Part shown: positions 33,247 to 41,503 of the stretch, in pieces | Layout of the letters: each line of letters starts with the position of its first letter | Numbering within the stretch: the first letter of the stretch is position 1 | Source: Nitrospinota bacterium | Lineage (GTDB): Bacteria; Nitrospinota_A; UBA7883; JACRLM01 | Assembly (NCBI GenBank): GCA_016235255.1 | Contig: JACRLM010000043.1 | Location: 1-42,372 of the forward strand | DNA length: 42,372 bases | Reading direction: 5' to 3' | The notes under the pieces: model-generated | The model's input: only the letters and a program-made list of their open reading frames with translations | Database searches by the model: none | What the model was told of the DNA's origin: nothing | Program-made: the position numbers and the translations under genes

Positions 33247-33984
33247 TCACTCCAGCGCCGGAAGGTATTTTTTCGGGTCCACCGGTTTTCTGTCCACACG
33301 CATCTCGAAATGGCAATGGAAGCCCGTGGCGCGGCCGGTCTTTCCGACGGTGGCGACCTGTTCGCCCTGTTTGACCTCCTGCCCTTCCTTTACGATGTTC
33401 TCGTCGTTATGGGCGTACACCGTTATGGTGCGCCTGTCGTGCTTGAGGATCACTATCTTGCCGTAACCGGAAGGCCCCCACCCGGTGTAGATCACTTTCC
33501 CGTCGGCGCTGGCCATGATGGGGCTTCCCTTGGACGACCGCAGATCTATCCCGTCATGTTTTATGTTGCGCCGGATTCCATAGCCGGAGCCTATCGCCAC
33601 GCTCTTGAGCGGCCAGATGAACTTTCCTTTCATCTGGGGTGTATATACCTTGCTGTCCTCTTCCTCCTCCTCGTAGTCCTTCGCCTTTTCCTCTTCCGGT
33701 CCGGCGGCGCCGGGGGCGATGACAAGCTTTGCGCCCACCTTCACGTTGCGCACGTCGGTGATGTTGTTCAGCTTGATGAGCGTGGAGGGGGGAAGGTTGT
33801 ATCTGCGGGCGATGCTGTACAGCGTCTCGCCTCTTTTCACGATATGATACCGCCCCTTGCCGGAATCGGCGGGAGCCTCGTCGCCGCGCTTGTACGATGG
33901 CCTGCGGATGGCCTCCCGTTCCGCGCACGACGATGCGAGGACCACCATCATGGCCAGCGCTATGAGCAGACAGAACTTTTTCAC
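33247..33984 (-). CDS. LysM-M23 peptidoglycan hydrolase/activator lipoprotein (NlpD-like)
   Basis: 245 residues. The signal peptide ends in the lipobox LASSC. A LysM domain (about 47-92, YHIVKRGETLYSIARRYNL) binds peptidoglycan. An acidic linker (EEEEED) precedes an M23 domain (about 125-245). The motifs HDGIDLRSSKG and GFHCHFEMRV keep the HxH pair expected of an active LytM-type zinc peptidase, unlike NlpD, which has lost catalytic residues. The start is GTG at 33984, overlapping the upstream stop as GTGA, so the genes are coupled. The frame continues upstream only inside that gene. Confidence 0.88.
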   Translation of the reverse strand: MKKFCLLIALAMMVVLASSCAEREAIRRPSYKRGDEAPADSGKGRYHIVKRGETLYSIARRYNLPPSTLIKLNNITDVRNVKVGAKLVIAPGAAGPEEEKAKDYEEEEEDSKVYTPQMKGKFIWPLKSVAIGSGYGIRRNIKHDGIDLRSSKGSPIMASADGKVIYTGWGPSGYGKIVILKHDRRTITVYAHNDENIVKEGQEVKQGEQVATVGKTGRATGFHCHFEMRVDRKPVDPKKYLPALE

Positions 33985-34448
33985 GGCCGTCCGATCCGCC
34001 CGAACGCTTCTTCCACCGCTTCTTCCGGGGTGGAGCGCACGATTACCCCTTTGACCGTTCTCCACGCGTCCACGCCGATCACCGGTTTGCCAAGCTTTAA
34101 GGCGATGGCTATTTCCGACAATGTGCCGCTCTCCCCCTCGAAGGCTATAAGGACATGGGCCGTGCGGACTATTATCACATTGCGGGCGTGCCCCATCCCG
34201 GTGGCCACGGGGTAGGTGACATGTGGATTGCAGGCGCGCGCGTCGTCCCCCGGCAGCACGCCGATCACAACGCCCCCGGTCATTGAAGCCCCGCGCGACG
34301 CGGCCTCCATCACCCCTCCAAGGCCGCCGCACACCAGCGCCGCCCCCCGCCGGGCGATAAGCTCGCCGGCGCGTTGGGCCATCGCCGCCGCCTCCGGCCC
34401 GCAAGAGCCTCCTCCGATGATCCCGATGATTAGCTGTTTTTCCGGCAT
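33981..34448 (-). CDS. LOG/lysine-decarboxylase-like Rossmann protein (TIGR00725 type)
   Basis: 155 residues with a nucleotide-binding start IGIIGGGSCG, the motif CGGLGGVMEAASRGA and the later ESGTLSEIAIAL, which corresponds to the PGGxGTxxE motif of cytokinin riboside 5'-monophosphate phosphoribohydrolases but is altered. Family members of this size have no settled function. It overlaps the peptidase gene downstream. Confidence 0.82.
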   Translation of the reverse strand: MPEKQLIIGIIGGGSCGPEAAAMAQRAGELIARRGAALVCGGLGGVMEAASRGASMTGGVVIGVLPGDDARACNPHVTYPVATGMGHARNVIIVRTAHVLIAFEGESGTLSEIAIALKLGKPVIGVDAWRTVKGVIVRSTPEEAVEEAFGRIGRP

Positions 34449-34467
34449 GGCTTGAATTTGCGGCGGG

Positions 34468-34707
34468 TCACTTGTCTTTCATCACTTTCAGGCCGAGGCG
34501 CTTTTTTATTTCATAATAGCGCTCCTTTAAAACCCTCTCATGGGTTTCTTCGTCCCGGATAAGGCGTTCGAACATGCTTTTTACCTCGGGGTCCGCGGCC
34601 AGCGCCAGCCCTTTTTGATAGCGGGAGGCCGATTCCCTTTCCTCCCGGATCGCTTCTTCGAGAATGGCGAGAATTTCTTCCTCCACTATCCGTTTGTCTT
34701 CCGTCAT
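34468..34707 (-). CDS. Small rubrerythrin-like/ferritin-like protein
   Basis: 79 residues forming two long helices, with E-x-ESA-x-x-Y (REERESASRYQKG) in the first and DEETHERVLKERY in the second, which are half of a four-helix di-iron site. It would have to dimerise to complete it. It may bind iron or handle peroxide. It is the first gene of the leftward operon and diverges from emrA. Confidence 0.7.
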   Translation of the reverse strand: MTEDKRIVEEEILAILEEAIREERESASRYQKGLALAADPEVKSMFERLIRDEETHERVLKERYYEIKKRLGLKVMKDK

Positions 34708-34815
34708 CTTTTCCGGCGCTCAAAATTGACCATTATAAATTTTAACATTGAAAAAGGGGTGTTTCGCGCCGAAAATAACGATTTGAAGCAAACCTTGCGA
34801 AGTGACGGAACGGAC

Positions 34816-35988
34816 ATGGAAGGCAAACCATCGGACAAACCGCCGGGGGAAAAGCCGGACGGGGGGCGTAAAAACGCCCTCATAAAGCTTGCCGGAGCCT
34901 TCGCTTTGGCCGCGTCGCTATACGGCGCCTACTGGCTTTTCCACGGCAGGTTCCACGAGACCACCGACAACGCATATGTCACAGGCAACCTGATAAGCAT
35001 AGAGCCGCAGGTGGCCGGCTCCATCATTTCCATCGGCGCCGACGAGACCGATTTTGTGAAAAAGGGGAGCGTGCTTGTCCGGCTGGACGGGGCGGACACC
35101 CAGGTGGCGCTGGAGAAAGCGAAGGCGGAGCTTGCCGAAAACGTGCGCCGGGCCGGCCAGATGATAGAGCAGGTGGAGCAGGCGAAGGCAGGCGTTTCGC
35201 TTAAGGAGGCGGAGCTTTCCAAGGCGCGGGACGAGTTTGAACGCAGAAAGACCTTAGAGCAGAGCGGCGCCATATCCCGGGAGGACTTCGACCGGGCCAA
35301 GACCGCGTATGACGTGGCCGGGCAGGCGCTGCGGGGCGCCGTGCGCCAGCTTAAAGGGGCGCAGGCGCTGGCGCCGGACAAGGACGTGCGGGACAATCCG
35401 GCGGTGAAACTTGCCATGTCCAAGGCGCGCGAGGCGCACCTGGCGTGGAAGAGGACGGTGATAGTCTCCCCGGTGGAAGGGTATGTGGCAAAGCGCGGGG
35501 CGCAGGCGGGCCAAAGGGTGGCCCCCGGCAGGCCCCTTATGACCATCGCACCGGTGGCCGCTATCCGGGTGGAGGCGAATTTCAAGGAGAACCAGCTTTC
35601 CAACATGCGCATCGGCCAGTCTGCCACCCTCACTTCGGACATGTACGGCGGTTCCGTGGTGTTCCACGGCAAGGTGGCGGGCATAGTGGCGGGGACGGGG
35701 AGCGTGTTCTCTCTGCTCCCGCCGCAGAACGCCACGGGCAACTGGATCAAGATCGTCCAGCGCGTCCCGGTGAAGATAGACCTGGACCCGGCGGAGGTTG
35801 CGGCGCATCCGCTTTTCATCGGCCTTTCAATGAAGGCGGACGTGAACACCTCCGACAGGAGCGGCAAGGCCCTTGCCACAGTGGAGCGCGGCAAGGAGGT
35901 TTACGGGACGGAAGTTTACGCCGCGCAGTCCGAAGGGGCGGACGAAATGATAGAGGAAATAATAAACGGCGCCAAACCGGCGCGGTAG
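34816..35988 (+). CDS. emrA: EmrA-type membrane fusion protein (HlyD family)
   Basis: Periplasmic adaptor of a three-part multidrug efflux pump, 390 residues. One N-terminal membrane helix (about 25-45) is followed by the split lipoyl domain (DNAYVTGNLISIEPQVAG near 53-70), a coiled coil (about 90-190), then the second lipoyl half and barrel (TVIVSPVEGYVAKRGAQ, RVEANFKENQLSNMRIG). I chose the ATG at 34816 because it puts the membrane helix near the start; the frame is open upstream across the divergent gene but without family sequence. The EmrB partner follows after a 215-bp gap that holds a repeat. Confidence 0.9.
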   Translation: MEGKPSDKPPGEKPDGGRKNALIKLAGAFALAASLYGAYWLFHGRFHETTDNAYVTGNLISIEPQVAGSIISIGADETDFVKKGSVLVRLDGADTQVALEKAKAELAENVRRAGQMIEQVEQAKAGVSLKEAELSKARDEFERRKTLEQSGAISREDFDRAKTAYDVAGQALRGAVRQLKGAQALAPDKDVRDNPAVKLAMSKAREAHLAWKRTVIVSPVEGYVAKRGAQAGQRVAPGRPLMTIAPVAAIRVEANFKENQLSNMRIGQSATLTSDMYGGSVVFHGKVAGIVAGTGSVFSLLPPQNATGNWIKIVQRVPVKIDLDPAEVAAHPLFIGLSMKADVNTSDRSGKALATVERGKEVYGTEVYAAQSEGADEMIEEIINGAKPAR

Positions 35989-36005
35989 CCCAGGAGGAAT
36001 TATTC

Positions 36006-36144
36006 ACCACAGAGACACAGAGGCACAGAGTCAGGAAATGTTTTTCTCCATTCCTTGTGGTAAAAATCAGGTTTCTACCGCTGTCCGTGGTCAGGTGGAG
36101 ACATGCAAGCTCCTTTCCCCTCCGTGCCTCTGTGCCTCTGTGGT
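36006..36144. repeat. Intergenic inverted-repeat element between emrA and emrB
   Basis: 25-bp inverted arms (36006-36030 and 36120-36144) with two differences. The arms are internally repetitive (ACCACAGAGACACAGAGG and its complement). About 90 bp separate them, with no coding capacity. Similar CACAGAG-rich palindromes are, from memory, scattered in intergenic DNA of many bacteria. It appears to have been inserted into the emrAB operon. Confidence 0.8.
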
Positions 36145-36203
36145 TGCAACATTCTTCTTCCTCACCGCAAAACCATCCGCCGCGCCGCTGTTATAATCAT
36201 CCG

Positions 36204-37721
36204 ATGAACCCCACCTATCTAGAAGGCCCGCGAAGGGGCATCGCCACCTTCTCGCTGACGCTGGCCACGTTCATGAACGTGCTGGACACCACCATCGCCA
36301 ACGTCTCCATCCCCGCCATAGCCGGGTCGCTTTCCGTGAGCCCAAGCCAGGGGACGTGGGTGATCACGTCGTATTCGGTGAGCATGGCCATAGTGCTGCC
36401 GCTCACCGGCTGGCTTGCGCGCAGGTTCGGCGAGGTTCGGGTGTTCACCGCCTGTACGGCCTTATTCAGCCTTGCCTCGTGGCTGTGCGGCCTTTCGCCG
36501 GACTTTTACACCCTGGTGCTCCTGCGCACCTTGCAGGGGGCTGTGGCCGGGCCGATGATCCCGCTGTCCCAAAGCCTGCTGCTGCGGTGCTACCCTCCGG
36601 AGAAAAAGGGGCTGGCGCTGGCCTTCTGGTCCATGACCACCGTGCTGGCGCCGATCCTCGGCCCCATCCTTGGCGGCTACATCACCGACAACATCGGCTG
36701 GCCCTGGATTTTCTACATCAACATTCCCGTGGGGATCACCTCTTCTTACATCACCTTGCGGGTGCTTGGCGAAAGGGAGTCGGCGGTGGTCAAGCAGCCG
36801 ATAGACGTGGTGGGGCTGATGTTGCTCATCGCGGGGGTGGGGAGCCTGCAGCTTATGCTCGACTGGGGGCACGAGATGGACTGGTTCGAGTCGAATCAGG
36901 TGACGCTCCTGGCCCTGGCCTCCGTGGTGGCGCTGAGCTTTTTCCTGGTGTGGGAGTATTACGAGGAGCACCCCGTGGTGGACTTTTCGCTTTTCAAGCT
37001 TCGCAACTTCACAGTGGGGACGCTTTCGATAAGCCTGGGGTACATGACATTCTTCGGCGGAGTGGTGATTTTCCCGCTGTGGTTGCAGACCCAGATGGGC
37101 TATACGGCCACCTGGGCCGGGCTGGCGGCGGCTCCCATCGGGATCGTCACGCTTATCATGTCGCCGGTGATAGGCTCCATCGTGTACAAGGTGGACGTGC
37201 GCCCCCTGGCCAGCTTCGGGTTCGCGGTGTTCGCGTTCACCTGCTTCTGGCAGGGGATGTTCAACACTTCCGCCGGTTTTTTCGATGTGGCGGCGCCAAG
37301 GCTCGCGCAGGGGCTGGGCATGGTCTGCTTTTTCATCCCGCTCACCACGCTTTCCATCGCCGGTCTTTCGCCGGACAGGATAGCTTCCGCCTCCGGGCTG
37401 ACGAATTTCCTGCGGATAATCGGCGGGAGTTTCGGCACATCCATCAGCGTGACGATGTGGGAGCGGCGGGAGTCGTATCACCAGTCTTACCTGGTGGAGA
37501 AAGTGAACATGCTCGATCCGGTGGGCCGCGCGGCGCTGGAAGGGGCGCAATCATTGGGGATCGGTGAGGGAGGGGCTTACGCGATGCTCCACAGGACGGT
37601 TGGGAACCAGGCGGTGATGCTGGCCACCAACGACATATTCCTGCTATGCGGCGCGGTGTTCAGCCTGCTGGTGTTTTTCGTGTGGCTGGCCAGGAGTACG
37701 GAGCCAGTGGGAAGACGGTAA
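36204..37721 (+). CDS. emrB: EmrB-type MFS multidrug exporter (DHA2, 14 TM)
   Basis: Proton-driven drug exporter of the inner membrane, 505 residues with about 14 hydrophobic helices. DHA2 motifs are visible: LDTTIANVSIPAIAGSL near 23-39, TGWLARRFGEVRVF (motif A) near 67-80 and the antiporter motif C region ILGPILGGYITDNIGWPWIF near 146-165. It works with EmrA. The ATG at 36204 begins the conserved N terminus; the frame is open far upstream through emrA without family sequence. A TATAAT lies at 36192-36197, and no Shine-Dalgarno is visible. Confidence 0.93.
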   Translation: MNPTYLEGPRRGIATFSLTLATFMNVLDTTIANVSIPAIAGSLSVSPSQGTWVITSYSVSMAIVLPLTGWLARRFGEVRVFTACTALFSLASWLCGLSPDFYTLVLLRTLQGAVAGPMIPLSQSLLLRCYPPEKKGLALAFWSMTTVLAPILGPILGGYITDNIGWPWIFYINIPVGITSSYITLRVLGERESAVVKQPIDVVGLMLLIAGVGSLQLMLDWGHEMDWFESNQVTLLALASVVALSFFLVWEYYEEHPVVDFSLFKLRNFTVGTLSISLGYMTFFGGVVIFPLWLQTQMGYTATWAGLAAAPIGIVTLIMSPVIGSIVYKVDVRPLASFGFAVFAFTCFWQGMFNTSAGFFDVAAPRLAQGLGMVCFFIPLTTLSIAGLSPDRIASASGLTNFLRIIGGSFGTSISVTMWERRESYHQSYLVEKVNMLDPVGRAALEGAQSLGIGEGGAYAMLHRTVGNQAVMLATNDIFLLCGAVFSLLVFFVWLARSTEPVGRR

Positions 37722-37738
37722 GAAAACCCGGGGAACCG

Positions 37739-38182
37739 TTATTCTCCCAGCGCTTCTATGTCCGCCATGTCCCGCTTGCGTCCGATGGCGCGCTTGTTGG
37801 CGATGAATTGTTCCCGGCCGATAAAGTTAATCGGGATATCGCCGTAGCTCCCCTCAACTTTTCCCGCGAAAGCGTCCGGCCATGTTACGCCTGTGATAGA
37901 CGATATTATGTCCACCCGCACGGGAGGGACGCCAAGCTGCACGACGCTGTCCTCTTTTGCGAAATCATCCTCGGCAAGGCCCATGGAACCGAATCCAAAT
38001 TCCGCCAGCGCCGCGACGATGCGCCGTGCGTTATCGAAGGAAGGCTTTATGAAAATATCCAGGTCTCCGGTGAATCGCGGAGCCCCATGGAACGCCAGCG
38101 CATAACCGCCGACGATCATGTATTCAACGTTGTGGGCGTTGAATGACTTTAACAACTCTTTGAAGTCTGCCTGTATGTCCAT
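37739..38182 (-). CDS. Nucleotidyltransferase of an AbiEii/MNT-like pair
   Basis: 147 residues, DNA polymerase beta-like fold: YMIVGGYALAFHGAPRFTGD near 20-39, with the metal-binding GDLDIFI. The later RVDIISSITGV supplies the third acidic residue. Such proteins are coded with a small partner just upstream, and that partner is present here with a 59-base overlap. Some act as toxins that modify tRNA or proteins, but no activity can be claimed. I chose the ATG at 38182 to match the family N terminus. Confidence 0.8.
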   Translation of the reverse strand: MDIQADFKELLKSFNAHNVEYMIVGGYALAFHGAPRFTGDLDIFIKPSFDNARRIVAALAEFGFGSMGLAEDDFAKEDSVVQLGVPPVRVDIISSITGVTWPDAFAGKVEGSYGDIPINFIGREQFIANKRAIGRKRDMADIEALGE

Positions 38183-38312
38183 TATATTGGCCGCGTAGTT
38201 GTTCGACAGCTTTGATGCGCTCTTCTGGTGTTCTGGAAAGCCAGTACGCAAGGTCGGCCTTCGCCGATGAGGCTTCCCGCATATTGAGCTTTTTTACGGT
38301 TTTCTTGAGCAT
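38124..38312 (-). CDS. Small partner protein of the nucleotidyltransferase
   Basis: 62 residues containing DLAYWLSRTPEERIKAVEQL and ending LQRVVKVIQRPQR, a pattern I recall from small genes immediately upstream of this nucleotidyltransferase type. It is probably the antitoxin or accessory subunit. It starts with ATG at 38312 and overlaps the downstream gene in another frame. Confidence 0.72.
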   Translation of the reverse strand: MLKKTVKKLNMREASSAKADLAYWLSRTPEERIKAVEQLRGQYNGHTGRLQRVVKVIQRPQR

Positions 38313-38356
38313 TGCCTATTTTACCACGGACATAAGTCGGCGCGATCCCGCGCGCG

Positions 38357-38914
38357 TCACACCACTTCCCCCGCCTTCTCCGTGTCCAGCCTGTTCCAGA
38401 ACTGGCCGAAATAGTCTATCGCCGAGATTATCGCAAGCACCATCGCCGTCCATATGGCAAGCTGCCCGGCGTAGTGGAACACCGGGTTGAAATCGAGTAT
38501 CAGCAATAAAATCGCCGTGATCTCCGCCCCCATCTTGTACTTGCCGCAGGCGCCCGCGGCGATGTGTATCCCCTGGGACGAGGCGATGGCGCGAAGGCCG
38601 GACACGGCGAACTCCCGCCCGATTATCACCACCACGATCCATGCCGCCACCCGGTCCAGCTCCACCAGCGGCACCAGGGCCGCCAGAACCAGAAGCTTGT
38701 CCGCCACGGGATCCAATAGCTTCCCCAGGAGTGTCACCTGGTTGGTGACCCGGGCAAGGTGGCCGTCCAGCCAGTCCGTCGCCGCGGCGAAGCCGAATAG
38801 GGCCGCCGCTATCAGGCACGACCATAACGAGGGGGAAATGAGGAACACCAGGACCAGCGGGACAAGGAATATCCTCAGCAGCGTTATCCTGTTTGGAAGG
38901 TTTATGTCGAGCAT
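38357..38914 (-). CDS. pgsA: CDP-diacylglycerol--glycerol-3-phosphate 3-phosphatidyltransferase
   Basis: Makes phosphatidylglycerol phosphate, the first step to phosphatidylglycerol and cardiolipin, in the inner membrane. 185 residues with about five helices. The CDP-alcohol phosphotransferase motif appears as DWLDGHLARVTNQ followed by LLDPVADK. The N terminus INLPNRITLLRIFLVP is typical of PgsA. It ends 45 bases from the start of the antitoxin-like gene and is preceded by the terminator of the M23 peptidase gene. Confidence 0.93.
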   Translation of the reverse strand: MLDINLPNRITLLRIFLVPLVLVFLISPSLWSCLIAAALFGFAAATDWLDGHLARVTNQVTLLGKLLDPVADKLLVLAALVPLVELDRVAAWIVVVIIGREFAVSGLRAIASSQGIHIAAGACGKYKMGAEITAILLLILDFNPVFHYAGQLAIWTAMVLAIISAIDYFGQFWNRLDTEKAGEVV

Positions 38915-38947
38915 AGTGGACGCTCTAAAAAAATAAGGGGTGAAAAT

Positions 38948-38982
38948 AAAAAATCCGGACGGGATGGAAATTCCCGCCCGGA
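38948..38982 (-). terminator. Terminator of the M23 peptidase gene
   Basis: On the minus strand an 11-bp stem (38982-38972 with 38964-38954, one G-T wobble) and a 7-nt loop are followed by six T. It lies 23 bp past the stop of the 39006-39962 gene. Confidence 0.88.
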
Positions 38983-39005
38983 CGTTAATAACGTTGCCCG
39001 GTGTT

Positions 39006-39962
39006 CTAGTCCTCCAGGATGTACCGGTATGGGTTGACCGGCACTCCGTTTAGCCGCACCTCGTAATGAAGGTGCGGGCCGGTGGACCTGCCGGTGCTGC
39101 CAACAAGGGCGACCGTGTCTCCCCGCTTGACGCGCTGGCCGATATTCACAGTGACTTTGGCCGCATGGCCATACCGCGACACCACGCCGTATCCGTGGTC
39201 TATTTCCAGAACGTTGCCGTAGCCGGGATTAAATCCGGCGTTGATCACCACGCCGCTGGCGGGGGCCAGGACAGGCGCGTTGGCCTGCGTGGCAATGTCC
39301 AGCCCTTCGTGCAGTTCGCGCATGCCGGTGAAAGGCGAGCGCCTGTAGCCGAAGTTGGATGTTATAAAACCCCTGGCGGGCCATATGGACGGGGTGTGGG
39401 AGAACAGGGCCGACTGCTCCTTGAAAAACTCGTCAAGCTCGAAGAAGGAAAGCTCCTGGTTCTCCGCCATCTGCTTGACCCGGTCCAGGTCCGTGTTCAG
39501 CGAGTCAAGCACCGAATGGGTCAACTTCTGGGAAGATCCCGTCAGGTCCATGTCGTCCCGGCCCGGGCCGCCCAAACCGAATTCCGTGCTGGACGGGGAC
39601 TGCTTTTCCAGCGCCGTGATAACGCGAAGTTTCCTGTCGAACTTCTCCAGCCTTGCAAGCTGGGTCTCGATCAGCTTCATTTTCTGGTTGAACTGCTGGA
39701 TCTCAAGTTTCTGGCTGGCGGTCACCGATCGCAAATCCCTCAGTTCCCCAAGGTCTTCGCTCTTTTTGATTATGGAAAGGGAAAAATACGTGAAAAGGAA
39801 AAACATGGCGACAGCCACCCCCCCCATGCCGTGAATAACGGCCTTGGGGACGGAGAAACGCATGAATTTGCCCGTGACGTCGGGGACGAATATGAAGGTG
39901 TACTTCTTGGCCATCAAGGCCTTGAGTTTTTCTTTATATACAGCCAGCTTTACCTTAAACAT
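39006..39962 (-). CDS. Membrane-anchored M23 peptidase (MepM-like)
   Basis: 318 residues. One membrane helix (about 45-65), then a coiled coil (about 68-125), then the M23 zinc endopeptidase domain (about 200-315): FGYRRSPFTGMRELHEGLDI with H217 and the Asp ligand, and HLHYEVRLNG with the HxH pair. Expected to cleave peptidoglycan cross-links during growth. The ATG at 39962 has GGAAAGA just upstream. A strong promoter lies about 140 bp upstream, giving a 5' leader of about 128 nt. A terminator follows the stop, so the gene is monocistronic. Confidence 0.9.
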   Translation of the reverse strand: MFKVKLAVYKEKLKALMAKKYTFIFVPDVTGKFMRFSVPKAVIHGMGGVAVAMFFLFTYFSLSIIKKSEDLGELRDLRSVTASQKLEIQQFNQKMKLIETQLARLEKFDRKLRVITALEKQSPSSTEFGLGGPGRDDMDLTGSSQKLTHSVLDSLNTDLDRVKQMAENQELSFFELDEFFKEQSALFSHTPSIWPARGFITSNFGYRRSPFTGMRELHEGLDIATQANAPVLAPASGVVINAGFNPGYGNVLEIDHGYGVVSRYGHAAKVTVNIGQRVKRGDTVALVGSTGRSTGPHLHYEVRLNGVPVNPYRYILED

Positions 39963-40277
39963 TCTTTCCGTGTTTGCAGTTGAAGACTAGTAACAATCCA
40001 AAACGATTTTGAAAGAATCCGTTGGAAAACCCCCCTGGTGTTCTAACGTCACTTAAACAAGCCTTAACAGAATCTTAAAACTTGCCTAGTCGTGTTTTTA
40101 TAATAGTTATTTCAAGTAAAGTCAAGCCTTTTTTTGTTGGGCGGGGGGCCAGTTAACACCGTAATCCATCAAGCTGTTATGAAGGTATGTACCGCAGTAT
40201 GAAATACCCGGCAGTCATGTTAAATACTTTTGCCCGGGTGGTGAGGCTCCCAAGTCCGGTGGTTGTCCGCAAATGAA
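39963..40277. other. Intergenic region between lexA and the M23 peptidase gene
   Basis: 315 bp holding the M23 promoter (40097-40125) and its leader. The part from 40141 to 40277 follows the lexA stop and contains an imperfect ACCCGG/CCGGGT dyad with a long loop, which could end lexA transcription. I see no gene or riboswitch consensus. Confidence 0.6.
40097..40125 (-). promoter_or_regulatory. Sigma70 promoter of the M23 peptidase gene
   Basis: On the minus strand, TTGACT (40125-40120), 17 bp, then TATAAA (40102-40097), close to consensus. Confidence 0.85.
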
Positions 40278-40886
40278 TCAAAATTTCCGCAGCAATCCGA
40301 TGACCACCCCCTGGATTTTCACCGAATCCGCCGGAAGGATTATCGGCTCCATGGCCGAATTTGCCGGCTGAAGGCGCACCGAGCCTCCTTCACGGAAAAA
40401 CCTTTTCAGCGTCACCGCCTCTCCGTCCACCAGGGCCACCACCGTGTCCCCGTTGTCGGCGTACTGGCGCTCGTCCACGATCACAAAATCCCCGTCCCGT
40501 ATCTGGTCCTCGATCATTGACTCCCCGCGAACCTTGAGAACATATGTCCTGTTCCGCCCAAGCATGTCCTCCGGGATGGCCACAGTGTCCTCCCCCGGAT
40601 AGGCCTCGATGGGCGATCCGGCGGCGATAAGCCCCAGCAGCGGCACCTCCGCCGACCCGGCCCGGATTTGGTCCTCCTTGCGCACAGGCTCGATGGCCCG
40701 GCTCATGTTCTTCTGGCGGCGGATAAGCCCTTTGCCCTCCAGGTTGGTCAAATGCTTGTGGATTGTGGCTGGGGATGAAAGCCCGAAATATTCGCAAATT
40801 TCCACAATGCTGGGTGCGTACCCGTTTTTCTCCAGGAATGAAACGATAAAATCGAAAATAAGCTTCTGCTTTTTCGTCAGGTGCAT
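40278..40886 (-). CDS. lexA: LexA repressor (SOS response)
   Basis: Self-cleaving transcriptional repressor of DNA-damage genes. 202 residues: an N-terminal winged helix (about 1-65, MHLTKKQKLIFDFIVSFLEK and SSPATIHKHLTNLE) and a C-terminal S24 peptidase domain. Cleavage would occur in LIAAGSPIEA between A89 and G90. The catalytic pair is S123 (RGESMIEDQI) and K161 (VTLKRFF). The ATG has AAGGAGG seven bases upstream and a well-formed promoter about 25 bp upstream, overlaid by a symmetric candidate operator, so autoregulation is likely. Confidence 0.96.
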   Translation of the reverse strand: MHLTKKQKLIFDFIVSFLEKNGYAPSIVEICEYFGLSSPATIHKHLTNLEGKGLIRRQKNMSRAIEPVRKEDQIRAGSAEVPLLGLIAAGSPIEAYPGEDTVAIPEDMLGRNRTYVLKVRGESMIEDQIRDGDFVIVDERQYADNGDTVVALVDGEAVTLKRFFREGGSVRLQPANSAMEPIILPADSVKIQGVVIGLLRKF

Positions 40887-40910
40887 ATGTGCGCCTCCTT
40901 ACCTGTGGTC

Positions 40911-40939
40911 AATCTAAGCGAACGCAAAGCGAAAGTCAA
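40911..40939 (-). promoter_or_regulatory. lexA promoter
   Basis: On the minus strand, TTGACT (40939-40934), 17 bp, then TAGATT (40916-40911). The predicted start near 40904 gives a short leader carrying AAGGAGG. Confidence 0.75.
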
Positions 40940-40964
40940 TAAATATTTCGCAAAAAGTTCGCTT
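40916..40964. promoter_or_regulatory. Candidate LexA operator pair (inverted GAAC-N7-GAAA)
   Basis: AAGCGAAC-N5-GCGAAA (40916-40934) is mirrored by TTTCGC-N5-GTTCGCTT (40946-40964), with 11 bp between. Each half reads GAAC-N7-GAAA, one base from the GAAC-N7-GAAC direct repeat bound by alphaproteobacterial LexA. The dyad covers the -35 and the spacer of the lexA promoter. Confidence 0.55.
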
Positions 40965-41105
40965 TTGTTTTCTTGCAGGCGCATCAGTGCATTGATAAAT
41001 CCTAAACCGCCTGAGGGGCATCTATATTCATGTGTCAGGATTTTGTTCCGGGAATGTCACCTAGGCGACTGGCATAGGTTTAATCGTTAAAACTGGAGAT
41101 CGCGC

Positions 41106-41492
41106 ATGAAACTGGGCATAGATAAAACCGTGGCGGGCGAATTTGACACGGTGCTGGAAAAAACGAAAGAAGCGCTCAAGAGCGAAGGATTCGGCATACT
41201 CACGACCATAGACGTGAAGGCCACAATGAAGGAAAAGCTGGGCGCCGATTTTGAAAATTACGTGATTCTCGGCGCGTGCAATCCCCCCTTGGCCCACAAG
41301 GCCCTCACCGCCACCCGCGAGGTGGGGCTGCTCATGCCGTGCAACGTGGTCGTGCGCGAGGTTGGCCCGGGGCGTATATCGGTGAGCGCCGTCAATCCCG
41401 CCATGTTCGCCCAGGTGATGCCGGAGGTGGACCTTTCGGAGATGGCCACACAGGCTTCGGCCAAGCTGACCACCGCCATCGGCAAGGTGTGA
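41106..41492 (+). CDS. DUF302 family protein
   Basis: 128 residues with the DUF302 pattern: FDTVLEKTKEALKSEGFGIL near 14-33, then YVILGACNPPLAHKAL near 52-67 and LLMPCNVVVREVG near 75-87. Members are small cytoplasmic alpha/beta proteins without a settled function. GGAG precedes the ATG by eight bases. It diverges from lexA and stands alone; a GC-rich hairpin follows. Confidence 0.88.
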   Translation: MKLGIDKTVAGEFDTVLEKTKEALKSEGFGILTTIDVKATMKEKLGADFENYVILGACNPPLAHKALTATREVGLLMPCNVVVREVGPGRISVSAVNPAMFAQVMPEVDLSEMATQASAKLTTAIGKV

Positions 41493-41503
41493 TCTTTTCG
41501 CTC

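Noticed and set aside
33985..34404. Long upstream extension of the LysM-M23 frame
   Set aside because: The extension runs inside the LOG-like gene in another frame, while the GTG at 33984 gives a proper lipoprotein signal peptide.
36462..37550. A 362-codon open frame opposite emrB
   Set aside because: Arg/His/Gln-rich complement of a conserved transporter, with no domain.
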